A stretch of DNA of 64,000 bases from Hydrogenispora sp. (lineage in GTDB: Bacteria > Bacillota > UBA4882 > UBA10575). How positions within the stretch are numbered: the stretch's first letter is position 1; every line of letters begins with the position of its first letter. Shown one piece after another: positions 41,094 to 50,730 of this stretch. The stretch covers positions 30,368 through 94,367 of the forward strand of contig DUQQ01000011.1 of NCBI GenBank assembly GCA_012837705.1. The letters run 5' to 3'. The notes beneath the pieces are model-generated. The model did not search any database, was not told where the DNA came from, and was given only the letters and a program-made list of their open reading frames with translations. The translations under genes were made by a program, and so were the position numbers.

Positions 41094-41218
41094 CTTTTGC
41101 CAAAATCTGAGCCAAGGAGTTTGGATAGGCCGTAAGGATTTAGCATAGAAGGCAAAGTTAATTGTGGGTAAAAGGTATGGTCGAAAGTGGGCGACGCTAC
41201 GTAAGAGGAGGTTAAATA

Positions 41219-41995
41219 GTGGGAACGGTCATTGAAGTAAACGATGTTACACTCGCCTTTACTGCGCACTGTGCACCGGAGCTCGACGGGATTAATTTGG
41301 TGGTGGATGAAGGGGAGTTCCTTTGTTTGGTCGGGCCCAGTGGTTGTGGTAAATCAACCCTTTTACGGTTGATCGCCGGGGTTTTAACACCGGACCGGGG
41401 GGAGATTAAAGTTTTCGGAGAGAAAAAGCCGCTCAATTGGGCGCGGTTGAGTTTTGTTCCCCAGGATTCACTGCTTTTGCCCTGGCGGAAGGTGATCGAT
41501 AATGTACTATTGCCCCTGGAACTGAACGGCCGCCCTGGTGACCGGGGGGAATGGAAGGTCAAGGCACAGGCGGCTCTACATTTGGTTAACTTGCACGGGG
41601 TGGAAGACAAGTACCCCCATCAACTGTCGGGGGGGATGCGGCAACGGGTTGCCCTGGCCCGTGCGCTGGTCAGCAAGGCGGAGATCCTGCTTTTGGATGA
41701 ACCCTTTGCGGCGCTTGATGCCCTGACCAGAAGCCAACTCCACCTGGAGATTATGGGTATTCGCCAGCAAGCACCGTTTACCGGTTTGATGGTCACCCAC
41801 AATATTTTTGAGGCGGTTTTTCTCGCCGATCGCGTGGTAGTGATGGGGGAAAAACCCGGACGGATACTGGGGGAGATCAAGATTGATCTACCGTACCCGC
41901 GGGAGCTCAAACTGATGAGTACGCCGGAATTTGCCGCTTTGGTCGGTGCCGTCCAGGATCTTTTGGCGAAAGGATGGTGCACCGGACATGAATAA
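41219..41995 (+). CDS. ABC transporter ATPase (NitT/TauT/thiamine-precursor type)
   Basis: 258 aa; [36 protein letters not shown] start after GAGGAGG. Confidence 0.93.
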   Translation: MGTVIEVNDVTLAFTAHCAPELDGINLVVDEGEFLCLVGPSGCGKSTLLRLIAGVLTPDRGEIKVFGEKKPLNWARLSFVPQDSLLLPWRKVIDNVLLPLELNGRPGDRGEWKVKAQAALHLVNLHGVEDKYPHQLSGGMRQRVALARALVSKAEILLLDEPFAALDALTRSQLHLEIMGIRQQAPFTGLMVTHNIFEAVFLADRVVVMGEKPGRILGEIKIDLPYPRELKLMSTPEFAALVGAVQDLLAKGWCTGHE

Positions 41996-42773
41996 GCGGG
42001 TGGTTACTTCCGGTTCTGGCCGGGAAAGGCTGATCGCCCTTCTCCTTGTGGGAATTGTCGTTATAGCGGTTTGGGCTTGGCTGTCGACCTTTTATCCTGG
42101 TTATATTCTCCCTTCGCCGGGGGCGGTCGCCCGTCGCGCCCAAGAACTTTTCCGCCAGGGCGGACTTTTTACCGTCCATTTCCGGACCACTTTGGTCGAA
42201 GCTTTGCTCGGGTTCTTGTTGGGGGCCGGGGCTGCTTTACCCCTTAGTTATTTGCTGGCGCGCCACCCCCGTTTAGACCGCTTGGTTACACCGGTGGTCG
42301 TAGCGATCCAGGCGATCCCCATTGTGGCCTTGGCTCCGCTCATGGTGATCTGGTTCGGCTTTGGCCTTACTTCCAAGGTCATCATTGCCGCCCTGACCGC
42401 TTTTTTTCCGGTCTTAACCAATGGGGTCGTGGGTTTAAGAGCAACCGATCCCCGCTTGAAAGAGATGTTAAAGATCATGGGGGCCGGGAAGCGGGAGATC
42501 TTTTTCAAACTGGAAGTCCCTTCGGCTTTACCTGTGCTTTTTGGTGGGTTTCGGATGGGGTTGACCCTTTCGGTGATCGGCGCGGTCGTCGGCGAGTTCT
42601 CCGGCGCCGGGCGCGGCCTCGGCTATTTGGTCTATTTTGCCCGTGGTACCTTTGACACCGCCTTAATCTTCGTGGCTTTGCTGGCGTTGGCGGTAATGGG
42701 GATCGGTTTTTATCTCTTGATTTCTTGGCTGGAGGCGGTGGTGATGCCTTGGCATAAAAACAAGGATCGTTAG
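41988..42773 (+). CDS. ABC transporter permease
   Basis: MNKRVVTSGSGRERLIALLLVGIVV...; EAA-like loop GAGKREIFFKLEVPSALP; ATG overlaps the ATPase stop. Confidence 0.9.
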   Translation: MNKRVVTSGSGRERLIALLLVGIVVIAVWAWLSTFYPGYILPSPGAVARRAQELFRQGGLFTVHFRTTLVEALLGFLLGAGAALPLSYLLARHPRLDRLVTPVVVAIQAIPIVALAPLMVIWFGFGLTSKVIIAALTAFFPVLTNGVVGLRATDPRLKEMLKIMGAGKREIFFKLEVPSALPVLFGGFRMGLTLSVIGAVVGEFSGAGRGLGYLVYFARGTFDTALIFVALLALAVMGIGFYLLISWLEAVVMPWHKNKDR

Positions 42774-42844
42774 GAAAAGGGTCTTCCCTAGCAATTGTCG
42801 GGAATTCTAATTATTCGGATTATTTGGATCGGAGGACAGGAAAG

Positions 42845-43831
42845 ATGAAGAAAAAACTGCTTATCCTTCTGGCGGTGGCGGTCCTCCTCGTCGGAGGAGT
42901 GCTCTTTTGGGCTCGGACTGAACGCCAGCACCAGGTTACGCTGGCGATGACCTATATTCCCAATGTTCAGTTTGCCCCCTGGTATGTGGCGGAAGAGAAA
43001 GGCTTTTTCCAGGAAGAAGGACTGGAGGTTGTCTTTGACTACCGGATGGATATCGACGCATTACAGTTGGTAGCCACGGGGAAGATGGATTATGCCATCG
43101 CCGGCGGGGATCAAGTGTTGGTGGCGCGGGGACAAGGGATTCCTGTGGTTTATCTAATGAGTTTGTACGCCGAATTCCCCCCAGCGATCATTGCGAAAGC
43201 GGAGTCGGGGATTAAAACCGCCACCGACTTAAAGGGAAAAACGGTGGGTCTACCTTTATACGGGACTAATCTGTTGGCGGCCCAGGCCATCATTAAACGG
43301 GCTGGCCTCGCCGAGCAGGATGTTAATTTGATTGATATCGGGTATACCCAGATCCCATCCTTATTAGAAGATAAGGTGGATGCCATGGTCGGTTTTGCCA
43401 ACAACGAGCCGATCAAGCTTAAAGCGATGGGGGTGGCGGTGAACCAGATTAATTCCTGGGATTACTTTTCCCTAGTCGGTCACGGCCTGATCACCGGAGC
43501 CGGAAAAGTGAAGAAGGACCCTGCTGAAGTTGGCAAAATGGTCCGGGCTAGTTACAAAGGGTTGCAGTATGCGCTGGCCCACCCGGAAGAGACCTTTGCG
43601 ATCTGTCTTAAACACCTTGCTGCACTGGGAGAAGAGCAAAGGAAGCAAGAATGGGAGGTCTTAAAAGCCTCCATGGCTTTATGGGAGAACGACTATACGC
43701 GGGCGCACGGGCTTGGCCGTTCGGACCCGGCCAGTTGGGAGGATGCCCAGCAGCTAATGATCGACTTAGGGCTAATTCCGCAAGCGACACCGGTCAGCGA
43801 GATTCTTAATTTATCGTTTTTACCGGAGTAG
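42845..43831 (+). CDS. NMT1/THI5-like ABC transporter substrate-binding protein
   Basis: MKKKLLILLAVAVLLVGGVLF...VTLAMTYIPNVQFAPWYVAEEKGFFQEEGLEV; start after GGAGGACAGGAAAG. Confidence 0.9.
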   Translation: MKKKLLILLAVAVLLVGGVLFWARTERQHQVTLAMTYIPNVQFAPWYVAEEKGFFQEEGLEVVFDYRMDIDALQLVATGKMDYAIAGGDQVLVARGQGIPVVYLMSLYAEFPPAIIAKAESGIKTATDLKGKTVGLPLYGTNLLAAQAIIKRAGLAEQDVNLIDIGYTQIPSLLEDKVDAMVGFANNEPIKLKAMGVAVNQINSWDYFSLVGHGLITGAGKVKKDPAEVGKMVRASYKGLQYALAHPEETFAICLKHLAALGEEQRKQEWEVLKASMALWENDYTRAHGLGRSDPASWEDAQQLMIDLGLIPQATPVSEILNLSFLPE

Positions 43832-44004
43832 GAGTTAGTTGTTCCAGCAGTAAGAGCAGGCGTAAAGCGCCGGGTTTGGGATAACGTTTGTTTTAGAAAG
43901 TTAGGTTGGTGTACTAAAAGTAAGGTCATTCGGAGTAGGACCTTTGCTGCCGGGAGAATGACCAGTATGTTTTTGACGGAAGCAAACCGCAGTGGGCTGT
44001 TCTA

Positions 44005-44039
44005 AGGCGTTGCCATGAAAAAGGCAGCGTCTTTTTTTT
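44005..44039 (+). terminator. Intrinsic terminator upstream of the pst operon
   Basis: AGGCGTTGCC-ATGAAAAA-GGCAGCGTCT followed by a T8 run. Confidence 0.75.
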
Positions 44040-44078
44040 CTCCGGAGCATTCAAAAATAAGCCTGCCGTAACAACGTG

Positions 44079-44103
44079 TTTACAATTTAATTTAGATTTT
44101 ACA
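44079..44103 (+). promoter_or_regulatory. Possible PhoP/PhoB-type direct repeats upstream of pstS
   Basis: TTTACA (44079), TTTAGA (44091), TTTACA (44098); loosely like Firmicutes PHO box TTAACA repeats. Confidence 0.3.
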
Positions 44104-44184
44104 CAAGCCGGTTTCTGCTTTTAACTTCGGTGCCGTAAATTTGAGTTGAAATCGGTCAAAGATCAGTGGAAGGAGAGAGCAGGC

Positions 44185-45042
44185 TTGAAAAAACATCTGC
44201 GGTCAGCCCTTGTCCTAATAGTGGTAGCCCTGGTGCTCACCGGCTGCACCGGCCGGAAGCGTAGTGATGAGATCGTTGTGGTCTCCCGCGAGGATGGTTC
44301 GGGGACAAGAGGCGCCTTTGTTGAATTGTTTGGGATCGAGGAGAAGGAGGCCAATGGGAACAAAGTGGATCACACCACGGAGGAGGCGACCATTGTCAAT
44401 AGCACCGCGGTGGTGATGACGACGGTTGCCGGGAATAAAAACGCCATTGGCTATATCTCGCTGGGCTCGTTGAATAACACCGTTAAAGCGCTTAAAGTTG
44501 ATGGGGTGGAAGCAACCGTTGCTAATATTAAAAGCAATGCTTATAAAGGCTTTCGGCCTTTTAATATTGCGACGAGAGCGGAAACAAGCGCGTTGACTCA
44601 GGATTTTATCGCTTTCATTCTAAGCCGCGAAGGCCAAAAGGTAGTGGAAGATAACGGCTATATCGCGGCTACAGACGCCGGCCCCTACCGCGGGACCAGG
44701 CCGGCGGGGAAAATTGTGGTGGCAGGGTCGTCTTCGGTCACACCGGTTATGGAGAAATTAAAAGAAGCCTACCAGCAATTGAATACCAATGCGGAGATTG
44801 AGATCCAACTCAGCGACTCGACTACCGGCCTGAACATGGCGCTGGCCGGGGCGTGTGATATTGGCATGGCCTCCCGCGCGCTGAAAGAGAGCGAGCGAAA
44901 AAACCTGAACGCGACCGTGATTGCCCTGGATGGCCTGGCCATTATCGTAAACAAGGAAAATCCGGTGGATAATATGACCAGTGACCAGATTAAGGGGGTT
45001 TTCAAGGGAGAGATCACCACTTGGGACCAGATTAAAGAATAA
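44185..45042 (+). CDS. pstS: Phosphate ABC transporter substrate-binding lipoprotein
   Basis: Lipobox LTGC, DGSGTRGAF, GSSSVTPVMEKL; TTG start after AAGGAGAG. Confidence 0.92.
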   Translation: MKKHLRSALVLIVVALVLTGCTGRKRSDEIVVVSREDGSGTRGAFVELFGIEEKEANGNKVDHTTEEATIVNSTAVVMTTVAGNKNAIGYISLGSLNNTVKALKVDGVEATVANIKSNAYKGFRPFNIATRAETSALTQDFIAFILSREGQKVVEDNGYIAATDAGPYRGTRPAGKIVVAGSSSVTPVMEKLKEAYQQLNTNAEIEIQLSDSTTGLNMALAGACDIGMASRALKESERKNLNATVIALDGLAIIVNKENPVDNMTSDQIKGVFKGEITTWDQIKE

Positions 45043-45109
45043 ATGGCGAAGGCGCCAGCGTCGTTTGGGCGAAAACAAAGCGGCGCTGACTGATAAGGAG
45101 CAAAGGTTG

Positions 45110-45964
45110 ATGAAGAAATACCAAGAACGCATAATGAAAGGAGTCTTTTTTGCCGCGGCCAGTGTCTCAGTTCTGGCCGTGATCCTCATTTGTCTCTTCT
45201 TGTTGATCAATGGTCTGCCGGTGATGGGCAAAATCGGGGTCTTCGATTTTTTGCTGGGTCGGACCTGGCGACCGAATAATGTCCCGCCCGCCTACGGAAT
45301 TTTCCCCATGATCTTAGGCAGCATCTATGTGACGGTTGGTGCGGTTGCCATTGGGGTCCCACTGGGGCTGCTGACGGCGGTCTTCATGGCGCGTTATTGC
45401 TCGGGAACGTGGTATCGCTTCCTTAAACCAGCCATTAACCTTCTGGCGGGGATTCCTTCGGTGGTCTATGGTTTTTTCGGGCTGGTGGTGATCGTACCGC
45501 TAATCCGAGACGTCTTCGGGGGGACCGGCAGCAGCATGCTGGCGGCCGCCATCCTCTTGGGAATTATGATTCTCCCGACGATTACCAGTGTCAGTGAAGC
45601 GGTCCTCCGGGCGGTGCCCCAAAACTATTATGAAGGCGGATTGGCCCTTGGGGCTAGCCATGAACGGACCATCTTCTATATTCTGCTACCCGCGGCTAAG
45701 TCCGGTATCATGGCCGCAGTCGTTCTCGGGATCGGGCGGGCCATTGGCGAAACGATGGCGGTGATCATGGTGGCGGGGAATCAGGCCCGCATGCCCGCGG
45801 GCTTGCGCAAAGGGGTTCGGACGTTGACCGCCAACATCGTGATTGAAATGGGCTATGCGGCTGAGTTGCATCGGGGGGCGCTTATTGCCACTGCGGTTGT
45901 TCTGTTTTTCTTCATTCTCCTGATCAATTCACTATTATCCTGGCTCAAAAGGAGGGCCGTCTGA
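45110..45964 (+). CDS. pstC: Phosphate ABC transporter permease PstC
   Basis: MKKYQERIMKGVFFAAASVSVLAVILICLFLLINGLPV..., GIPSVVYGFFGLVVIVP. Confidence 0.93.
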   Translation: MKKYQERIMKGVFFAAASVSVLAVILICLFLLINGLPVMGKIGVFDFLLGRTWRPNNVPPAYGIFPMILGSIYVTVGAVAIGVPLGLLTAVFMARYCSGTWYRFLKPAINLLAGIPSVVYGFFGLVVIVPLIRDVFGGTGSSMLAAAILLGIMILPTITSVSEAVLRAVPQNYYEGGLALGASHERTIFYILLPAAKSGIMAAVVLGIGRAIGETMAVIMVAGNQARMPAGLRKGVRTLTANIVIEMGYAAELHRGALIATAVVLFFFILLINSLLSWLKRRAV

Positions 45965-46839
45965 TGGTGAAGCTCAACCGAAAAGCACTAAAGCATAAAC
46001 TCGAAGCGTACAAGCGCAGTCCGCAGTCGCTCGTCCTCTATCTGCTGGTGGTGGTGGCGACTGTGCTCACCATTGGTATCCTTCTGTATCTAATCGGTTA
46101 TATCCTGATCACGGGAATACCGCACATTACACCGGACTTGTTTGCGTGGCAATATACTACGGCTAATGTGTCATTAATGCCCGCGCTGATTAATACGGTG
46201 CTTATGACCTTTATCGCCTTGCTCATCGCCGCGCCGGTCGGGATCTTTTCCGCCATCTATCTGGTGGAATATGCGAAAAGGGGGAATAAATTTGTGGGGG
46301 TTATTCGGTTGACCACCGAGACCCTGTCTGGGATTCCCTCCATCGTTTATGGCCTCTTTGGCTTGCTCTTCTTCGTCACTACGCTGGGATGGGGCATGTC
46401 GCTTCTGGCGGGTGCCTTTACCCTGGCCATTATGATTCTTCCGCTTATCATGCGTACGGCGGAAGAAGCATTAAAAGCGGTGCCCGATGCTTACCGGGAA
46501 GGCAGTTTCGGGCTTGGCGCTGGCAAGTTGCGGACCGTCTTTAAAATCGTTCTGCCCTCCGCCGTTCCGGGCATTGTCGCCGGGATTATCCTGGGCATCG
46601 GTCGGATTGTCGGCGAGACGGCCGCTTTGATCTATACCGCGGGAACCGTCGCCGAGATCCCCCGGGGGAAGGATTTTCTCTTTGACTCGACCCGTACCCT
46701 GTCGGTGCATATGTACGCCTTGACCAGCGAAGGGTTGTATATCAATCAGGCCGCAGCTACGGCGGTCGTCTTATTAATGATTGTTATTCTGATCAACTGG
46801 TTTTCCGGATTTATGGCCAAAAAACTGACCAAAGCCTAA
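45964..46839 (+). CDS. pstA: Phosphate ABC transporter permease PstA
   Basis: 291 aa; LSGIPSIVYGLFGLLFFV, IMILPLIMRTAEEALKAVPDAYREGSFGLGA. Confidence 0.93.
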   Translation: MVKLNRKALKHKLEAYKRSPQSLVLYLLVVVATVLTIGILLYLIGYILITGIPHITPDLFAWQYTTANVSLMPALINTVLMTFIALLIAAPVGIFSAIYLVEYAKRGNKFVGVIRLTTETLSGIPSIVYGLFGLLFFVTTLGWGMSLLAGAFTLAIMILPLIMRTAEEALKAVPDAYREGSFGLGAGKLRTVFKIVLPSAVPGIVAGIILGIGRIVGETAALIYTAGTVAEIPRGKDFLFDSTRTLSVHMYALTSEGLYINQAAATAVVLLMIVILINWFSGFMAKKLTKA

Positions 46840-46874
46840 ACAGGCCAGAAACAAGAGGTTAGGAAGGAGTACTC

Positions 46875-47624
46875 ATGGATAAAATCCGTATCGAAGATCT
46901 GGATCTATACTACGGCGATTTCCACGCCTTGAAGAATATTAACTTGAAGATCAAAGCCAATGCGATCACCGCTTTGATCGGGCCGTCCGGCTGCGGAAAA
47001 TCGTCCCTGCTGAAATGTTTAAACCGCATGAATGACCTGATTGAAGGGTGTCGAGTCTCTGGCCGGGTCTTCCTGGATGACGAAGATATTTACGGGGATA
47101 TGGATGTAAACCAGTTGCGGAGACGGGTGGGGATGGTTTTCCAAAAGCCCAATCCCTTTCCGATGAGTGTATACGATAATGTGGCCTTCGGCCCGCGAAC
47201 CCACGGCATCCGTGCCAAGGTTCAGTTGGACCATATTGTCGAACGTTCGCTGCGGCAGGCGGCGATCTGGGAGGAATTGAAGGATCGCTTGAAAAAGAGT
47301 GCTTTGGAACTCTCCGGTGGCCAGCAGCAAAGGTTGTGTATTGCCCGGGCCTTGGCGGTGCAGCCGGAAGTGCTGCTGATGGATGAACCCACCTCTGCGC
47401 TTGATCCGATCTCGACGGGCAAGATCGAAGAGCTTGCTGTCGAATTGAAAAAAAACTATACTATAATTATCGTCACCCACAATATGCAGCAGGCCGTAAG
47501 GATCTCTGATTCCACCGCCTTTTTCCTCCACGGCGAAGTAATCGAATACGCCAGTGCGGAACAGTTATTCTCCATGCCAAAGGACAAGCGGACGGAGGAT
47601 TATATAACTGGGAGGTTCGGTTAA
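46875..47624 (+). CDS. pstB: Phosphate ABC transporter ATPase PstB
   Basis: 249 aa; [39 protein letters not shown]. Confidence 0.96.
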   Translation: MDKIRIEDLDLYYGDFHALKNINLKIKANAITALIGPSGCGKSSLLKCLNRMNDLIEGCRVSGRVFLDDEDIYGDMDVNQLRRRVGMVFQKPNPFPMSVYDNVAFGPRTHGIRAKVQLDHIVERSLRQAAIWEELKDRLKKSALELSGGQQQRLCIARALAVQPEVLLMDEPTSALDPISTGKIEELAVELKKNYTIIIVTHNMQQAVRISDSTAFFLHGEVIEYASAEQLFSMPKDKRTEDYITGRFG

Positions 47625-48281
47625 ATGAGAAGCAAGTTCGATGCGCAGCTGGCGCTTTTGAACACGCAGTTGATCCAGATGGGTGCCCTGTGCGAAGCGG
47701 CCATCGCCAACGCCACCAAGGCTCTGCTCGAGGGTGACCGGGAGTTGGCCCAAAAGACGGTCGAAGCCGATGAAGAGATCGATCAGAAGGAGCGGGAGAT
47801 CGAAGGGCTCTGCCTAAAACTCCTCCTCCAGCAACAGCCGGTGGCCCGGGATCTACGGCAGATCTCCTCGGCACTGAAGATGATCACCGATATGGAACGC
47901 ATTGGCGATCAAGCAGGGGACATTTCGGAGATCACGCTGTTGGCCAACATTAAGCGGGCGACGGCAGAGACAAAGCACATTACCGCCATGGCACAGGCGA
48001 CGATAAAGATGGTGACCGATAGTATAGAGGCCTTTGTCCGTCAGGATTTGGAGCTGGCCAGGGCCGTTATTGCTTACGATGATGTGGTCGACGATCTGTT
48101 CAACGCGGTGAAAAGCGACATGATCAGCTTGATCAGAGTGGACGCCGATAACGGCGAATTCGCCATTGACCTGATGTTGATCGCCAAGTATTTCGAACGC
48201 ATCGGTGACCACGCAACTAATATTGCCGAATGGGTGGAGTTTGCCATCACCGGACGGCATAGCAATGGAGCAGACCAATGA
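47625..48281 (+). CDS. phoU: Phosphate signaling protein PhoU
   Basis: 218 aa; QQPVARDLRQISSALKMITDMERIGDQAGDI. Confidence 0.95.
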   Translation: MRSKFDAQLALLNTQLIQMGALCEAAIANATKALLEGDRELAQKTVEADEEIDQKEREIEGLCLKLLLQQQPVARDLRQISSALKMITDMERIGDQAGDISEITLLANIKRATAETKHITAMAQATIKMVTDSIEAFVRQDLELARAVIAYDDVVDDLFNAVKSDMISLIRVDADNGEFAIDLMLIAKYFERIGDHATNIAEWVEFAITGRHSNGADQ

Positions 48282-48955
48282 TCTATTGTGTGGAGGATGA
48301 CCGTAGTATCCGGGAACTGATCATCTATGCGCTCAAAGCCAACGGTTTTGAAGCCTACGGATTTAATGAAAGCCGGTCTTTCTTTGCCGCTTTAGACCGT
48401 AACCTCCCTTCTTTGGTTTTACTCGATATCATGCTCCCGGGAGAAGACGGCATTACCATCTTAAAGCGCTTGAAGGCGTCGGCCAAAACACGCGAGATTC
48501 CAGTGATTATGCTTACAGCCAAGAGCGCCGAGTATGACAAGGTTCTGGGTTTGGACAGTGGCGCGGATGATTATATCACCAAACCCTTTGGGATCATGGA
48601 GTTCCTTTCCCGGGTAAAAGCGGTTCTGCGTCGGGTCGGCCAGCAACCGACACCAGTCACCACGCTCTCCGCCGGCGGGCTGACAATGGATGTGGAACGG
48701 CATTCGGTCCGTGTTCATGGCGAGGAGGTTACGCTGACCTTTAAGGAATTTAGCCTCTTAAAATACTTGCTGGAAAACAAAGGTTTTGTGCTGACCAGAG
48801 ATCAGCTTCTGCAAGAAGTATGGGGCTATGATTATGAAGGCGAGACCCGCACGGTGGATGTGCATATCCGGACCCTCCGGCAAAAGTTAGGTCCTGCCGG
48901 TTCGCTCATCGAAACCGTGCGGGGAGTCGGTTACCGGATTGGAGAGCAAACATGA
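48278..48955 (+). CDS. OmpR-family response regulator (PhoB/PhoP type)
   Basis: 225 aa; receiver plus winged-helix domain (RDQLLQEVWGYDYEGETRTVDVHIRTLRQKLG). Confidence 0.93.
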   Translation: MIYCVEDDRSIRELIIYALKANGFEAYGFNESRSFFAALDRNLPSLVLLDIMLPGEDGITILKRLKASAKTREIPVIMLTAKSAEYDKVLGLDSGADDYITKPFGIMEFLSRVKAVLRRVGQQPTPVTTLSAGGLTMDVERHSVRVHGEEVTLTFKEFSLLKYLLENKGFVLTRDQLLQEVWGYDYEGETRTVDVHIRTLRQKLGPAGSLIETVRGVGYRIGEQT

Positions 48956-50625
48956 AAAGGCGTATTTACCGCAGTATGTTGTTTTTGGTCCTCATTACTC
49001 TTTTCTGTACGACGCTACTGATTACCGCCGTGATCTACCAAGGGTTTTACCATCTGATGCAGCAAGAGATCCGTAATGAGGCTTTATTCCTGGCCACCAG
49101 CTTCAATGAGAACGAGGGTTTTGACTTTTCGTGGCTGTCGACGGCGGATTATGCCAATCGAATTACCTGGGTAGCCAGGGACGGCACGGTCTTGTTTGAT
49201 AACTGGGCCGATCCGGCGAACATGGAAAACCATGCGAACCGGCCGGAGGTTACGGCGGCTTTGCAGGATGGGGTTGGTGAGGCGGTCCATCTTTCGCAAA
49301 CCCTCGGCACCCAGACCTTTTACCGGGCGGTGCGTCTGGCGGATGGTTCGGTGCTCCGCGTGGCCGCAACGATCAACACCGTTTATAAAGCCGTTTTCGA
49401 CTTGCTCCCGTACATTATCCTTATTTTATTGCCGGTTCTCGTGCTCGCCTTTACCCTGGCTAACCTGTTGACAAAGAAGATTATTGTTCCGCTTAACAAT
49501 CTAAACCTAGAGAACCCGTTGGCCAATGACGTTTACGATGAACTATCTCCATTGCTTTCGCGGATGGCCCGTCAGAAGGAGCAGATCGCCGCGCAGTTTC
49601 AAAAGCTCCAGGAGAAGCAGGTGGAGTTTAACGCCATTACAGAAAACATGACGGAAGGGCTCATCATCTTAAACAACAGGGGTCAGATCTTGACGCTTAA
49701 CAAAAGTGCAGCCACCATTTTCGGGGTCCGCTCCCCGGATTACCACAACAAACATTTTACGGTGGTAAGCCGTAATCTCGTACTGCAAAAAGCGGTGAAG
49801 GTCGCCCTGGACGGGCTTGCCTATAAAGATTCCTTTACCAAGGGACAAAATACCTTTGAGCTGTTGGCCAGTCCAGTCCGGGATGGGGAGGAAGTACGTG
49901 GCGTTATTCTCTTTATTTTAGATATAACGAGTCAGCAAAAGGTAGAAATATTGCGCCGCGAGTTTTCCGCCAACGTTTCCCACGAGCTGAAATCACCGCT
50001 GACATCCATTCTGGGCTATGCCGAACTGATGTTTACCGGTATGGTCCAGCCGGAAGATCAGGCCGCCTTTATCGACCGGATCTATAACGAAGCAAGGCAT
50101 TTACTCCGTCTGGTTGAGGACACGATTAACCTGTCCCGGCTCGATGAGAAGGATGTACAGCTTCCAGTAGAGGAGATTGATCTGTTCGCCCTGGCCCAAG
50201 AAGTGGCGGACCGTTTAGCCCCCCTGGCCCAGCAGAAAAAGATCCGGTTTTCCGTGCGTGGGGAAAAGTCGATCGTTGCCGGGGTCAGACCGATCCTGGC
50301 GGAAATGCTTTATAACCTTTGCGACAATGCAATTAAATATAATAAAGAAAACGGCACAGTCGAGGTGGGGGTTAGCCCGGCCGCAGAACAGGTGATCGTA
50401 ACGGTTGCCGATAATGGCATTGGGATCCCCCAGGAGGAGCAAAGCCGGGTTTTTGAACGTTTTTACCGGATCGATAAATCCCATTCCCGGGATACGGGTG
50501 GGACCGGGCTGGGCCTTGCCATCGTAAAACATAGCGCCGAATTTCATAATGCCCAGATTGAGCTGGCCAGCACAGTAGGAAAAGGAACCACCGTGACGGT
50601 TACTTTCAAGCGAAAAGGGTTTTAA
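48952..50625 (+). CDS. phoR: PAS domain sensor histidine kinase (PhoR type)
   Basis: 557 aa; two TM segments, PAS, H-box FSANVSHELKSPLTSILGY, N and G boxes. Confidence 0.9.
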   Translation: MKRRIYRSMLFLVLITLFCTTLLITAVIYQGFYHLMQQEIRNEALFLATSFNENEGFDFSWLSTADYANRITWVARDGTVLFDNWADPANMENHANRPEVTAALQDGVGEAVHLSQTLGTQTFYRAVRLADGSVLRVAATINTVYKAVFDLLPYIILILLPVLVLAFTLANLLTKKIIVPLNNLNLENPLANDVYDELSPLLSRMARQKEQIAAQFQKLQEKQVEFNAITENMTEGLIILNNRGQILTLNKSAATIFGVRSPDYHNKHFTVVSRNLVLQKAVKVALDGLAYKDSFTKGQNTFELLASPVRDGEEVRGVILFILDITSQQKVEILRREFSANVSHELKSPLTSILGYAELMFTGMVQPEDQAAFIDRIYNEARHLLRLVEDTINLSRLDEKDVQLPVEEIDLFALAQEVADRLAPLAQQKKIRFSVRGEKSIVAGVRPILAEMLYNLCDNAIKYNKENGTVEVGVSPAAEQVIVTVADNGIGIPQEEQSRVFERFYRIDKSHSRDTGGTGLGLAIVKHSAEFHNAQIELASTVGKGTTVTVTFKRKGF

Positions 50626-50668
50626 AGTAACCAAACTCCATGTGGCGACAGGTTTTTGTTTTCATGCA

Positions 50669-50699
50669 GAAACCGCCCCGAAGGGCGGTTTCTTTTTTT
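50669..50699 (+). terminator. Intrinsic terminator
   Basis: GAAACCGCCC-CGAA-GGGCGGTTTC followed by a T-run. Confidence 0.85.
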
Positions 50700-50730
50700 A
50701 GCGAAGTTTGTCTGTGCTTTATGCATCGTG

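Noticed and set aside
41183-41200. GTGGGCGACGC as a third copy of the shared hairpin motif
   Set aside because: Only a 9-nt match, with no pairing arm or CTAACGA loop.
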